NCBI GenBank assembly: GCA_026770615.1
Contig: MU631727.1
Span: 93,927 to 108,343, forward strand
Source: Pavlovales sp. CCMP2436
Taxonomy: Eukaryota; Haptophyta; Pavlovophyceae; Pavlovales
DNA: 14,417 nt
Direction: 5' to 3'
Position 1 is the stretch's first letter. Each line of letters starts with the position of its first letter. A model generated the notes under the pieces. It was not told the DNA's origin. It did no database searches and worked only from the letters and a program-made list of their open reading frames with translations. Below, in pieces: positions 1 to 7,510 of the stretch. The position numbers and the translations under genes were made by a program.

Positions 1-25
1 CCCCCCCCCTTCTATTCTTCTGCAG

Positions 26-109
26 CGTCTGATGGGCATTCTGCGCGATCACTTCGAGGGCACAGCTTACGACCTGACTGCTGGCCTGGGTGCCGGCCCA
101 TATGGCTCG
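26..109 (+). CDS. Internal exon of a C69-family dipeptidase (secernin-like), partial gene
   Basis: The exon is exactly 28 codons and encodes RLMGILRDHFEG followed by TAYDLTAGLGAGPYGS. The pattern LLRDH-(Y/F)-EGT-x-(Y/F)-DLT-x-GL-x-AGP-(Y/F)-G is a strongly conserved block of peptidase family C69 (bacterial and algal dipeptidases, secernins), which use an N-terminal cysteine nucleophile to cleave dipeptides. A pyrimidine-rich acceptor (TTCTATTCTTCTGCAG, ending at 25) precedes it and a good donor (GTAAGC from 110) follows, both in phase 0. The rest of the gene upstream lies outside the window. The C-terminal half expected downstream (family members continue for roughly 200 residues past this block) is not found in the next 2 kb, although introns elsewhere in the window are only about 100 bp. 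The gene is therefore truncated, or continues after a very long intron. Family assignment is from recognised motif; no alignment was run. Confidence 0.75.
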
Positions 110-240
110 GTAAGCGCTAATTTGATATTTATGATAGGGATTTACGCTGGCGTCTGACTGTCCTGGAAGTTCTGTTGGTCTGAGCCCTAAAATTAAAATA
201 TCAATTATTCCAATATAGTCTAGGCTATAATCCCCGCCTC

Positions 241-381
241 CCCCCCCCCCCCCCCCCCCCCCCCCCCCGACACACACGCACACACGCACGCACACACGCA
301 CGCACGCACACACACACCAATACCACCACACATACACACACACCACACACATACCACACCACACACACCCCTAACACACAC

Positions 382-426
<45 letters not shown>

Positions 427-427
427 C
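241..427. repeat. C28 homopolymer followed by CA/CG microsatellite
   Basis: Twenty-eight consecutive C (241-268) are followed directly by an alternating purine-pyrimidine tract of CA with interspersed CG, CAC and TACC variants to about 427. This is simple-sequence DNA. The translations it yields on the minus strand (Cys-Val repeats) are artefacts. Alternating CA/CG can adopt Z-DNA, and the C-run length is likely unreliable in any assembly. Confidence 0.95.
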
Positions 428-853
428 AAAAGGAGACGGGCCTGCTCTCTGTCGAGGAGCGCGAGCTCCCGCGAAACGTGGCCGCGCAGCTCGCGCGCAT
501 CTAGCTCGACAACATTTGGCGGTGTTTTTGGCCCGCGGGCTTATCGCAAGTCGGAAGGGGTGACGCGTGTGCGTGGTGTCGCATTTGTGGGCTCGTCGCG
601 AGTCGCAGGATGGGCGCGCATTATTTAAAAACGCGATATCGAGTGGGCAGTTCTGCTCGCTGCGCTGAAGGGATACAGACGACAGACGCTTTTGTCTCTA
701 GCTTATATGAATACATATTTGATGAACCATTTTAGTATACTACCCCAGCTCAAGGGGGGGAGGGGGGGGCTGCTGTGGCATTTGCTACGAGTTCACCACC
801 AACCTTACCTCTTCCACCACCATCCCTGCTGCCAGGACTAACGTCTGACGTCG

Positions 854-908
854 ACCAAGTCAGTGAGTGAACAACACCTGTTGAACCATGCTGAGCCGCT
901 ATATATAT
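854..908. repeat. Dispersed repeat R1, copy 1
   Basis: About 53 bp beginning ACCAAGTCAGTGAGTGAACA and ending TGAGCCGCT, then running into a TA-rich tract. It is nearly identical to 10448-10500, with a single G/A difference seen. Shorter fragments of the same end sequence occur at 5101-5120 and, inverted, at 10372-10383. Its function is unknown; read on the minus strand it could encode AAQHGSTGVVHSLTW, so it may be a duplicated exon piece. Confidence 0.8.
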
Positions 909-1675
909 GTGTATACTACTAATCATTAACACATAGGGGTTTAGACGTTATAGTCAAAAGTATAACTACATTTAGAATGCATAGTTAGACGGTTACGCGC
1001 AGCAGAAGAGGCCACAAGGTGAAGCCGAGAACCACGGGCATCGGCAAGAGGGACAAGCGGTTAGCGCAGCACCTGCGCCACTGCCAAAGCCATCGACGCC
1101 AGTCGCCAACGGATCCCGGGTCCGATGCTAACAGCGCTCTTGTGTATTTTAGATACTATCCAAATCCTTGGTCAACCCATCGGTCAGCATTTAGTCATAT
1201 TTGACAGATCTTCAGTCAGTGACCGGCGAATAACCAACTCAAATGAAAACAATTGCAAAGTTAGTTATTAAGTTACTAGTTAGTTACATCCAACTCTCGG
1301 TTCGTGCGCAGCGCGCCTACGCATGGCACTCACGGCCTACGCGCTTGCCACTCGCGGCCTACGCGCTCGCGGCCTACGTGCTCGCGGAGGTTGTCAATTC
1401 TGATAACGGATAAGCAGGGTTCGCGCTCTGGGTGGCTCAGACGTGCGTCTCCGCCTCCCGCAGCAGGCGCTGCGCCATCCTATGCCCGCGATGATCGTCA
1501 ACTCGGCCCGACTCAAAGTCCCCAGCCCTACCCTAATTCTTCCGAACCGAACCTAAAAAAAAATAAGTGCACATAATATGGCACTTATGAACAATACTTT
1601 CTTACTTTTAAGTGGCATTGCACCCGGCAGGTAGCCATATTAACTAACTAAGCTATAGGTATTATCAATGCAAGG

Positions 1676-1867
1676 ATGTGTGCGTGCGAGCTGTGGAACT
1701 TACAAGAATCGGAAGCAGCTGATCTGCTGCCGGTGCAGGTGAAGGTGGCGCCGCAGGCGATTTTGTGGGGAGGAAATACGGGCAAATTACAAATTATAAG
1801 CATGCTAGACTCTGCCCGCGGAGTATTGTCGTCCCGGTCCGACCCTACAGGGGATCGCGGGCAATAA
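1676..1867 (+). other. Possible gene remnant cut by a MITE
   Basis: An open frame starts at ATG 1676 and includes ELWNLQESEAADLLPVQ. Its first two thirds look protein-like, but codon third positions are less G/C-biased than in the convincing genes here. The frame runs into the left terminus of the MITE at 1848 and stops just inside it. It may be a decayed gene interrupted by the element, or chance. Not recognised. Confidence 0.2.
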
Positions 1868-2014
1868 GAACGGCGCTCTTTGAGGCCGAGGCTGAGTTTC
1901 TTAGCAAAGTACATACAAAAAATTGATAAATGTTGGTTAAAATTACGATTGAAGGGCAAAAAAACGAGGCTCAGTTTCTTAACACGACGGTTTCTTATTG
2001 CCCGCGATCCCCTG
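1848..2014. mobile_element. 167-bp MITE, Tc1/mariner type with TA target duplication
   Basis: The two ends are perfect 23-bp inverted repeats beginning CAGGGGATCGCGGGCAATAA (1848-1870 and the reverse complement at 1992-2014). TA dinucleotides lie on both sides (1846-1847 and 2015-2016), the duplication expected from Tc1/mariner-superfamily transposases. The interior (about 121 bp) is AT-rich with no coding capacity. It carries an internal direct repeat, CGAGGCTGAGTTTCTTA at 1887-1903 and the same with one change at 1965-1981. Element type is inferred from TIR plus TA; an autonomous partner is not in the window. Confidence 0.85.
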
Positions 2015-2019
2015 TATGA

Positions 2020-2920
2020 TAGTCGTCGGTCAATATATATCGGCCAGCGATTTAAGATTTTTCTCCAAAGTTCTGTCAGAGCTGGAGATCTTTGGTCATG
2101 ACCGGTCAATGAAGGTGATCTAAAAACCATAGCAGCGCTCGATCCGATGAAATCCGATGTACGGCACGCTGCTACAACTTGTCGTCCAGCCTACTCGCGG
2201 AACTTGGGGATCGCATTCAGGTGCATCAAATAGGGGTCTTGCATCTCTCCCATATCACTCACTAACAGGCGGCGCATCGTGGGCTGCGTCGTCGTTTGGC
2301 TACCAGTCGAGCACACACACAGTGCAGCCATCTTCATCAAGGCTGATTGCTGCTCAGTGGGGCTGAGCGCCCCCTCCCACTGCAGATATCACGAAAGCCA
2401 CCTCCCTCAACGCCTAAGGCGTTTGCGGGTGTGTTGAAGAGCCATACTAACTAACTAACTAACTATAGTTAGACGATATATTAACTTTAGTTAACTTGCG
2501 CCGCAAAACAAAAACAAATATAAATATGAGGCGTCGGGTATCTCGTCAGACTCAGACTCAATCGGACGCATTGCGGCTGTCCCATGGGGTACTAAGTTAT
2601 TAATATATATTGGTCGGAACCCTAATAGAGTGACATTATATGCAATAATTTAATGGGCATAGTCATAACTAGTTAGTGAGTAATTTATAACTCACGACGA
2701 TACCGCGTCCGACCGAAATGAGACGAGTCGAATAATAATAAATAATAAAGTCAACCGTCCGCATATTAAAATGCGGTCAGCTGTTTTTTTTCGGCTCTTT
2801 TGGGTTTTTTGGACAGGGGAGTTCCGTCGCAACCCAAAAAGGAACGTCGTTTTAGAAAGAAGCGGCCGTTTTATCGCGTGGGTCAACGTCAACGGCCGCG
2901 ATCTGGCGCTCACTTCGCCG
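2020..2920. other. Gene-poor stretch
   Basis: No supportable gene. It contains a near-palindrome with arms AACGCCT/AGGCGTT (2409-2423), a (TAAC)n tract near 2448-2466 and many TAGTTA/AACTA words, plus a GTGAG...CTCAC hairpin near 2674-2694. The stretch is AT-rich and looks intergenic. Confidence 0.5.
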
Positions 2921-2924
2921 AAGC

Positions 2925-3344
2925 TCAAATCGCAGCCGCACTTGAGAGCGCAGTCGCGGTGCTCGTCCCGGCTTCTTCGACCCAATCCTCCCTGTAGCAC
3001 GTCGCCGGGCTCAGTGGAACATCAGCGGGTGGCATGTCGGAGGGGTTGTCTGCTCCGGAGTCGGCGACGGGCGGGGAGATCACGCCGCCGCCCGAGGAGA
3101 CTGGGACTGGGCTCGAGCGGGCGGGTGGGGTGCACTGGTGCAAGCGCACCAGGCCCGCTGTGCTTATGCACCCCTTCCCCTGGGCGCTCGGCAAGCGGAA
3201 GCGGGTGCCTCGTGCAGCGCACGGTTTGCAGCACACGCAGCGCGCATGCGAGGAGCCCGAGACGTCCTCGAGCTCGTGCGCAGCGCAGAGCTTGCAGATC
3301 TCGTGGCAGTGCCTCCAGGCGCAGCTCTTTATCAAGCGGCGTTC
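2925..3344 (-). CDS. Cys-rich protein, probable zinc-binding exon (strand uncertain)
   Basis: The minus-strand frame starts right after a TAG (3345-3347) that could be a splice acceptor, and ends at TGA 2925-2927, about 139 codons. The first 60 residues carry ten cysteines in pairs, including CAWRHCHEICKLC and CVCCKPC, typical of zinc-binding modules. The remainder is a Pro/Ser/Ala-rich tail. I do not recognise the family. No ATG begins this frame, so it would be a downstream exon whose partner I could not find. An open plus-strand frame (3034-3471, starting MSEGLSAPESATGGE) shares the same third-codon positions, so G/C bias cannot choose the strand; TGC on one strand reads CAG on the other. 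The clustered Cys spacing is the only reason to prefer minus. Confidence 0.35.
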   Translation of the reverse strand, partial: ERRLIKSCAWRHCHEICKLCAAHELEDVSGSSHARCVCCKPCAARGTRFRLPSAQGKGCISTAGLVRLHQCTPPARSSPVPVSSGGGVISPPVADSGADNPSDMPPADVPLSPATCYREDWVEEAGTSTATALSSAAAI

Positions 3345-3432
3345 CTACATGGTAACGCAGGACCCGCGCCTCCTCATCACCGCCAAGGCGCTCGAGAGTG
3401 AGCTCCGAAGGCGGGTACAGGTCAGTCAACAT

Positions 3433-4090
3433 TTTATAGCAAATTTATTCGAAATGATAAAACTGATCTGACTTATATTGGTTATTATGCACAAGGCCGC
3501 CATGGCAGCCGCGTTGCTTGGCTCGTCATAGCACGGATAGCTTCGCGGCGCGTGTGGCTCTCAACGTGCGCGCAGTGGGTTCGCTGACGAGCGCTAGCGG
3601 CGTGGAAGACGCGCCGTTCATCGCACATCGACAACACCCGGCGCACAAGCAGCCCCGCAGTGGAGTGAAATGTGGTCCGGTCGGTGCGCTGCACAGCAGC
3701 AGCCAGCACGGGCGACCAATACCAGTATGAGAGGCAGCGCAGTGAACATTTGCGCGAATGCCTCCGCGCGCCGTCGTCACCGAGCAGACGGCCTCGGGAG
3801 CCAGTCGCCGGTGCCTCAGTCGCTGAGTTATACTCCAGACTTCAGCCCACAGACCACTGACGTGCATCTATTCGCTGCCGACGCGGTGCTTGACACACCG
3901 CACGCGCAGCGAGCGCAATTGCATGCCGTTTTTGGTCGATTTTATTGCTGAGTAAGTACGCTAGTTAGTCCAAAAATAAGCAAATACTCAAATATAATAA
4001 AAAAGACATACACTTAAATTGAAAATAAGATCAGAACATTAAGCGTCAATGTCGGACTGCGGGTTGAAGCGAGTCGAGTTAGGGACGTAG
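3433..4090. other. Stretch without a recognised gene
   Basis: 3480-3950 is GC-rich with open frames on both strands, none recognised. The most protein-like is plus 3672-3860, containing YQYERQRSEHLREC, which might be an exon, but no convincing splice partners were found. 3955-4060 is AT-rich. Confidence 0.35.
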
Positions 4091-4094
4091 GTCA

Positions 4095-4349
4095 CCGGTA
4101 CGCGAGTACCGGGAGCAGCGCTCAGTCTATCTGGGACTGGGAGTGAAGTCTACATTGGGAAAGTAAAGACAAGCTGTGTCACAAGGTCTCTTAGTAAATA
4201 AGAGACCCTGACAAGAGCGCCGAAGAGGCGTCGAGAGCAGCCGTAGACGATTCGAGACGGCAGCTGGGCCCGGGATATTAAAATCTGGGCAGTCCGATAG
4301 CGAACCGGACAGGGCCAAAGTGTATGAAACACTTGGGCTCCCGACAGTC
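4095..4349. other. Dense array of RNA-like hairpins; candidate structured RNA
   Basis: Consecutive short-loop stems are visible: CCGGTAC-GCGA-GTACCGG (4095-4112, a GNRA tetraloop); GACA/TGTC (4168-4180); a perfect 9-bp stem GGTCTCTTA-GTAAA-TAAGAGACC (4185-4207); CGCC/GGCG (4218-4230); AGCAGCCGT/ACGGCAGCT with one mismatch (4236-4265); GCCC/GGGC (about 4268-4290); GTCCG/CGGAC (4292-4310); and AAGTGT-ATGAA-ACACTT (4318-4334). A long-range pairing GACTG+GGAG (4135-4143) with CTCC...CAGTC (4338-4349) could close them into one multi-branched domain. No known RNA family was recognised. Either strand could be transcribed. A 74-codon minus-strand frame (4127-4351) overlaps and is the competing explanation. 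Confidence 0.4.
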
Positions 4350-4689
4350 AAGTGTATTAGCGTTGGAACACGACAAACAGCAACCAGCAGATCGTTTCCC
4401 TAACCGGCCATCCGACGGCCGGGAACACTACCAGAGATCCATCGGCACGCGCGGTAGCGTCTAAGCCAGCGCAGCCGACTAAGGCAAGCAGCAGGCAAGA
4501 GCTAACTTATTTGTTGATTGCGTTAGTTTACGTATATGTCCTATTAATTAATAACATCTAGCATTTAAATTATCTTTGAATAGTTAAGTACTAAGTAGAG
4601 TTTGCTATGGGGTCAAGATCCGTATTAGTGGCCAGTCCGGGGGAAAATCCGAAAAAGTCCGGTGAAAATCCTCCGGAGCAACTCAGGAA
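4350..4689. other. Gene-poor stretch
   Basis: One further hairpin, CCGGCC-loop-GGCCGG (4404-4422), follows the hairpin array and may belong to it. The rest turns AT-rich (4500-4600) and shows no gene. Confidence 0.4.
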
Positions 4690-4808
4690 CCGGAGGTGAT
4701 GCCGCGAAGTTTGTTGCAGATTCGAGAATGGGGCACCTGTTGCAGATTCGAGAATGGGGCACCGCCCCATTCACGAATCTGCAACAAACTCCGCGGTACC
4801 ACTTCGGG
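4690..4808. repeat. Large imperfect foldback with internal direct repeat
   Basis: Left arm 4702-4734 and right arm 4764-4796 are inverted copies matching at 31 of 33 positions (core GTTTGTTGCAGATTCG). Weaker complementarity continues outward for at least 15 bp each side. The left arm's inner half, GTTGCAGATTCGAGAATGGG, is repeated directly just before the loop, so the right arm could pair with either copy. The transcript would form a long hairpin of the kind made by foldback MITEs or small-RNA precursors. No clear target duplication was seen. Confidence 0.75.
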
Positions 4809-4810
4809 AA

Positions 4811-5590
4811 CCATGACTTTCTTTTCGCTTCCGAACGCTGAGAATCGACAATGTTAGTTACACGAAGTATGTTGCCGACCCTAAAGGCACCTGGGAGGCA
4901 CACGAGGTGGGCTCCGACCGTCGAGGATAGCTCTATTCGACATCAGCTATCGACACTCAGCGCGCAGGGGTGACCAATGTCTACTTCTTCGTCCCGGCCG
5001 CCACTTTTCCCCCTACCCAGTGCGGAATCGTGCTACTAACTCGGATTTCGACCTTATGATAAGTATCTTGTTCTCATGACAGTATCGCGAAATCACATGC
5101 TGAATCATGCTGAGCCGCTAATAATAATATTAAAACTAGCGGTACTACTAATATCGCAAGTCCTGAAGACTTACTGTATACTGTGTAAATATATATCTAG
5201 AAATACATCCGTCCCCTAATAGGTTTCTACCGGACCGAAGCGTTGAGAAACACTCATATCAAGGGACATTTGCAGAGCACACGGATACCGACCCCACCGC
5301 TAAGGCTGATAAGACACACGACAATCGACAACACTCTGACTGACGCAGTGACCGGCCGCTGGTGCCTCTCGCTCGTCTCAAAATGCAGCTCGCCTGCGCA
5401 CATGCCGAACCTGTACATAGCACATAATAAACAAACAAATAACCTCCGACATACTATCTAATATGCAAAATTGACAGCGGGGAACATGATTTTCTTTAAT
5501 GCGGCCTGACAAGGACGCAAAGTACTTTAAAGCCAGAGCTTTCAAGACGGTAAGACGCAAGCCCGCGCGTCACTTATTTATTTATTATTA
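4811..5590. other. Gene-poor stretch
   Basis: No supportable gene. It contains a fragment of repeat R1 (TGAATCATGCTGAGCCGCTA at 5101-5120), followed by a small inverted repeat CCGCTA...TAGCGG. Open frames here lack coding character. Confidence 0.5.
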
Positions 5591-5713
5591 TATTAATGTA
5601 GGGGGGTTCGGGCTGGCAGTACGTTTCAAGTTCAAGTCAGGCTGATCTTAGCGCTCCGACGCAGGCTCCTACGCGCTACGCCGAAGTGGGGAGCTGGTAG
5701 AAGCGGTGGATGA
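5591..5713 (+). repeat. Dispersed repeat R2, copy A (intron end plus truncated exon)
   Basis: The copy starts TATTAATGTAGGGGGGTTCG and shows a splice-acceptor-like end GATCTTAG at 5651. The following sequence reads in frame as RSDAGSYALRRSGELVEA and breaks off at GATGAT where a TA-rich tract begins. Three other copies lie at 10099-10140, 10180-10364 and 10511-10620 in the opposite orientation. The protein-like stretch is G/C-ending, so the repeat contains part of a gene; the parent gene was not recognised. Confidence 0.8.
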
Positions 5714-5768
5714 TTATATATGTATATATGGCCAGTATCGGTGGTCCGACAGAAAACTTACGGGACTC

Positions 5769-5823
5769 ACACATAGCATTTTTTTAAATTTCAAACATAG
5801 GTTTGAAAACGGGGCCCTATGTG
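5769..5823. repeat. Small nested hairpin
   Basis: The outer arms CACATAG/CTATGTG enclose a perfect inner hairpin TTTCAAA-CATAGG-TTTGAAA (5789-5808). No target duplication was identified. It is probably a small foldback or chance structure. Confidence 0.55.
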
Positions 5824-5824
5824 A

Positions 5825-6100
5825 CAGGAGTGGACGGGCGGACGTGAAAGAGAGGGGGCACGGGGCCTTTGATGAAAGATTTGAAATGGTGGCGGGGCCG
5901 TCGGGGGCGTCGGCGGGCGTCGGGTGGGCCGGCGGGGGCCAGTCAGGATTCTAGGATTTTCTAAATAAAAGCACATGATTTAAAATTTGACGCAAATATC
6001 TGTACGAGTATCGGAACAGCTGATGGTACGGTACTGGGCCCGGAGCAAGGCGGACACTGGACCGGCTGCGGATGGAAATAGGAGCTGCTGAGGACTAATG
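5825..6100. other. Intergenic stretch, no gene seen
   Basis: A G-rich segment (5825-5945) passes into AT-rich DNA. Frames on both strands are explained by base skew. No gene or clear signal was found. Confidence 0.4.
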
Positions 6101-6143
6101 TAGACTGGTGTAGACGGCACGAGTCTCGTCTACAACATTTGAC

Positions 6144-6317
6144 CAGTATGCGTCTCTGTCCCGTCAATATGCGGGTGTAGATGGTGTAGACCTTTTTAGA
6201 TAAGTAAATGAGAAAACGAGACCCTCCTTCGTTCTTGCTCGGAGAGTTTTGCCGAAATGGTCTACACCCCCTACACCCTCTACGTCACATATACTGAATG
6301 CACGGAGACGCATACTG
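6144..6317. mobile_element. 174-bp MITE/foldback with probable 8-9 bp target duplication
   Basis: The termini are inverted repeats CAGTATGCGTCTC (6144-6156) and its reverse complement ending at 6317. Inner arms also pair: GGGTGTAGATGGTGTAGACC (about 6173-6193) with a complementary stretch at about 6259-6278, differing at about two positions. Flanks carry ACATTTGAC (6135-6143) and ACATTTGGC (6319-6327), a likely target-site duplication with one mismatch and one extra base on the right. A TIR starting CAG with 8-9 bp duplication suggests hAT or Mutator-like origin. No coding capacity. Confidence 0.65.
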
Positions 6318-6419
6318 CACATTTGGCGTAGACTAGATGTAGACTAGATGTACTGGGCTCTGACGACAACATCACTCATGTCACACAGCGCAAGGCAGGT
6401 TGCTAGTCAGAGTGGCGCA

Positions 6420-7221
6420 TTAATCGAATTGGAGGTGGACGGCGAGGTGCTCGTCACGGTCGTAGGCGGTGTACGTGCGCGCGAGGCAGTAGTCGCAGCC
6501 GTAGAGTTGGGGCTTGGGCGGGCAGAGGGTGAGCGCGCGCTGCATCTGGTGGTAGAGAGAGAGCGTGATCTCCGCATCGCGGCGCTCGGCCAGGAGCTCG
6601 CCCGAGGCGAGGCGCGTGCAGTGCTTCTTGAGGGGGGGCTTGTCGTCGTCCTTTGTCGTCCTTGTCGTCCTTGTCGTCCTTGTCGTCCTTGTCGTCCTTG
6701 TCCTCCTCGTCCTCCTTGTCCTCCTCCTCGTCCTCCTCCTCGTCCTCCTCGAGCTCGTGCGAGATGGTGGTGGCCTCGCTGTGTGCGGAGATCTCGTCCT
6801 TCTCGGCGCGTGCAACGAAGGCCTGCAGGGTCAGGAGGAGCTCGGCGTCGTCGGCGTCCTCCTCGTCGACCTTCTTCTGCTCGGCCGCCTTCTGCTCGGC
6901 CGCCTTCTGCTCGGCCGCCTTCTGCTCGGCCGCCTTCTGCTCGGCCTCCTTCTGCTCGGCCTCCTTCTGCGCGGCCTCGGTCTTTGCCTGCTCCCAGGCC
7001 GCGGCCTCGCGCGCCTCGAGAAGCTGCAGGCGGTTCTCCTCCGCTGCGTCGAGCTGGTTCAGCAGATCGAGCGTCGTCTTGGCGGCGGCGAGAAGGAGCT
7101 TGAGGGCCTCCATGCGGTTGCGGCTGTGCGAGCACGGGGCGCAGATGCACGTCGGCACGCGGCCGGGCGTCGGCATGCCTATGAGCTCACAGATGCTGCA
7201 GTAGATGTCGTGGCCGGACAT
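6420..7221 (-). CDS. Zinc-finger, coiled-coil, acidic-repeat protein with a one-base frame break
   Basis: ATG is at 7219-7221. Residues 8-32 form a Cys/His cluster (C8-x2-C11, C25-x-C27-x2-C30-x-H32). About 36-115 is predicted helical, including seven 5-residue units of QKAAE type (residues 82-116, DNA 6874-6978). About 155-190 is Glu/Asp-rich and ends in Asp-Asp-Lys repeats. There a single extra base shifts the frame: the uninterrupted reading gives basic junk, while the adjacent frame continues with G/C third positions and ends in a textbook C2H2 finger, CDYCLARTYTAYDRDEHLAVH shortened as C-x2-C-x12-H-x3-H, then stops at TAA 6420-6422. With the shift removed the protein is 266 residues. A nucleic-acid-binding or scaffold role is only a guess. 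A CCAAT motif (minus strand) lies about 35 bp upstream of the start. Confidence 0.7.
6645..6699 (-). repeat. 9-bp tandem repeat (Asp-Asp-Lys) containing the frameshift
   Basis: On the plus strand the unit GTCGTCCTT occurs at 6645-6653 and then five times in register from 6655 to 6699. The single extra T (the T-run is 6652-6654) breaks the period between the first copy and the rest, and is what moves the zinc-finger end of the gene out of frame. Confidence 0.9.
6874..6978 (-). repeat. 15-bp tandem repeat encoding QKAAE/QKEAE units
   Basis: Seven 15-bp units are based on CTTCTGCTCGGCCGC (plus strand). The four lower-coordinate units are identical and the upper three carry one or two changes. 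In frame with the zinc-finger protein they encode an alanine/glutamate-rich helix, so copy number can vary without breaking the frame. Confidence 0.9.
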
Positions 7222-7510
7222 GAAGGGAAGGCGGGAAGGTAGAGGCGCGAACGTGATTGGGCGACTGTTCAGTTTTCGGCGACTGAAACAAATTAGAAAT
7301 AAAAAAAGTTATCATGTGAGGTTTTCTAGTATTGGCTGGTATCTTTTTCGTGCATATTCTTGAATAATCTCGAACAGTCATTGACCGAAGGTAATTACCG
7401 AAAATGGCGAATGCATACACCTCGCCTAAAAAATAAAAATTATTTGCCGTCCAGTAGGGCCAATCCCGTCAACGCGCATACATCCCCAATAATACGGCTG
7501 TGGGTGCCCA
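7222..7510. other. Intergenic DNA with upstream region of the zinc-finger gene
   Basis: Next to the start codon lie a minus-strand CCAAT motif (7256-7260 region) and two GGCGACTG words (near 7259 and 7278), possible promoter elements by position only. The remainder is AT-rich without a gene. Confidence 0.35.

Larger units (their letters stand above)
110..1645. other. Gene-poor stretch after the C69 exon
   Basis: No convincing gene was found. The stretch holds a C28 run, a CA/CG microsatellite, a copy of dispersed repeat R1 near 854-908, and G-runs at 755-769. A short plus-strand piece at 433-504 reads ETGLLSVEERELPRN and continues to a TAG stop with mostly G/C third positions, preceded by an AG at 431-432. 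It could be a terminal exon, but it does not resemble the missing part of the C69 gene. Around 1315-1385 the motif GCCTACGCGCT recurs several times with small changes. Confidence 0.5.

Noticed and set aside
220..500. Cys/Val-repeat frames
   Set aside because: Direct translation of the CA microsatellite and the C28 run.
1648..2130. 160-residue minus-strand frame
   Set aside because: It spans the MITE and both of its inverted repeats, so it cannot be one conserved gene; codon bias is absent.
3430..3432. ATG start (MLTDLYPPSELTLERL) joined by frameshift to the Cys-rich exon
   Set aside because: Third-position G/C content at 3361-3420 favours the frame already used for the Cys-rich exon rather than this one, so a frameshift is not needed.
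4095..4349. Group I intron or tRNA cluster
   Set aside because: No P/Q/R/S core sequences in the right order, no T-arm of 5 bp with a 7-nt loop, and no rRNA exon around it.
5591..5713. R2 as a tRNA-derived SINE (B-box-like GTTCAAGTC at about 5631)
   Set aside because: No A box at the right distance, no tRNA fold, no terminal tract of the usual kind; the exon-like content explains the conservation better.
6348..7242. Long plus-strand frames opposite the zinc-finger gene (Arg/Pro-rich, Ser-rich, Leu-rich)
   Set aside because: They are translations of the antisense of the QKAAE and acidic repeats. The minus strand has defined zinc-binding motifs at both ends and a sensible start and stop.
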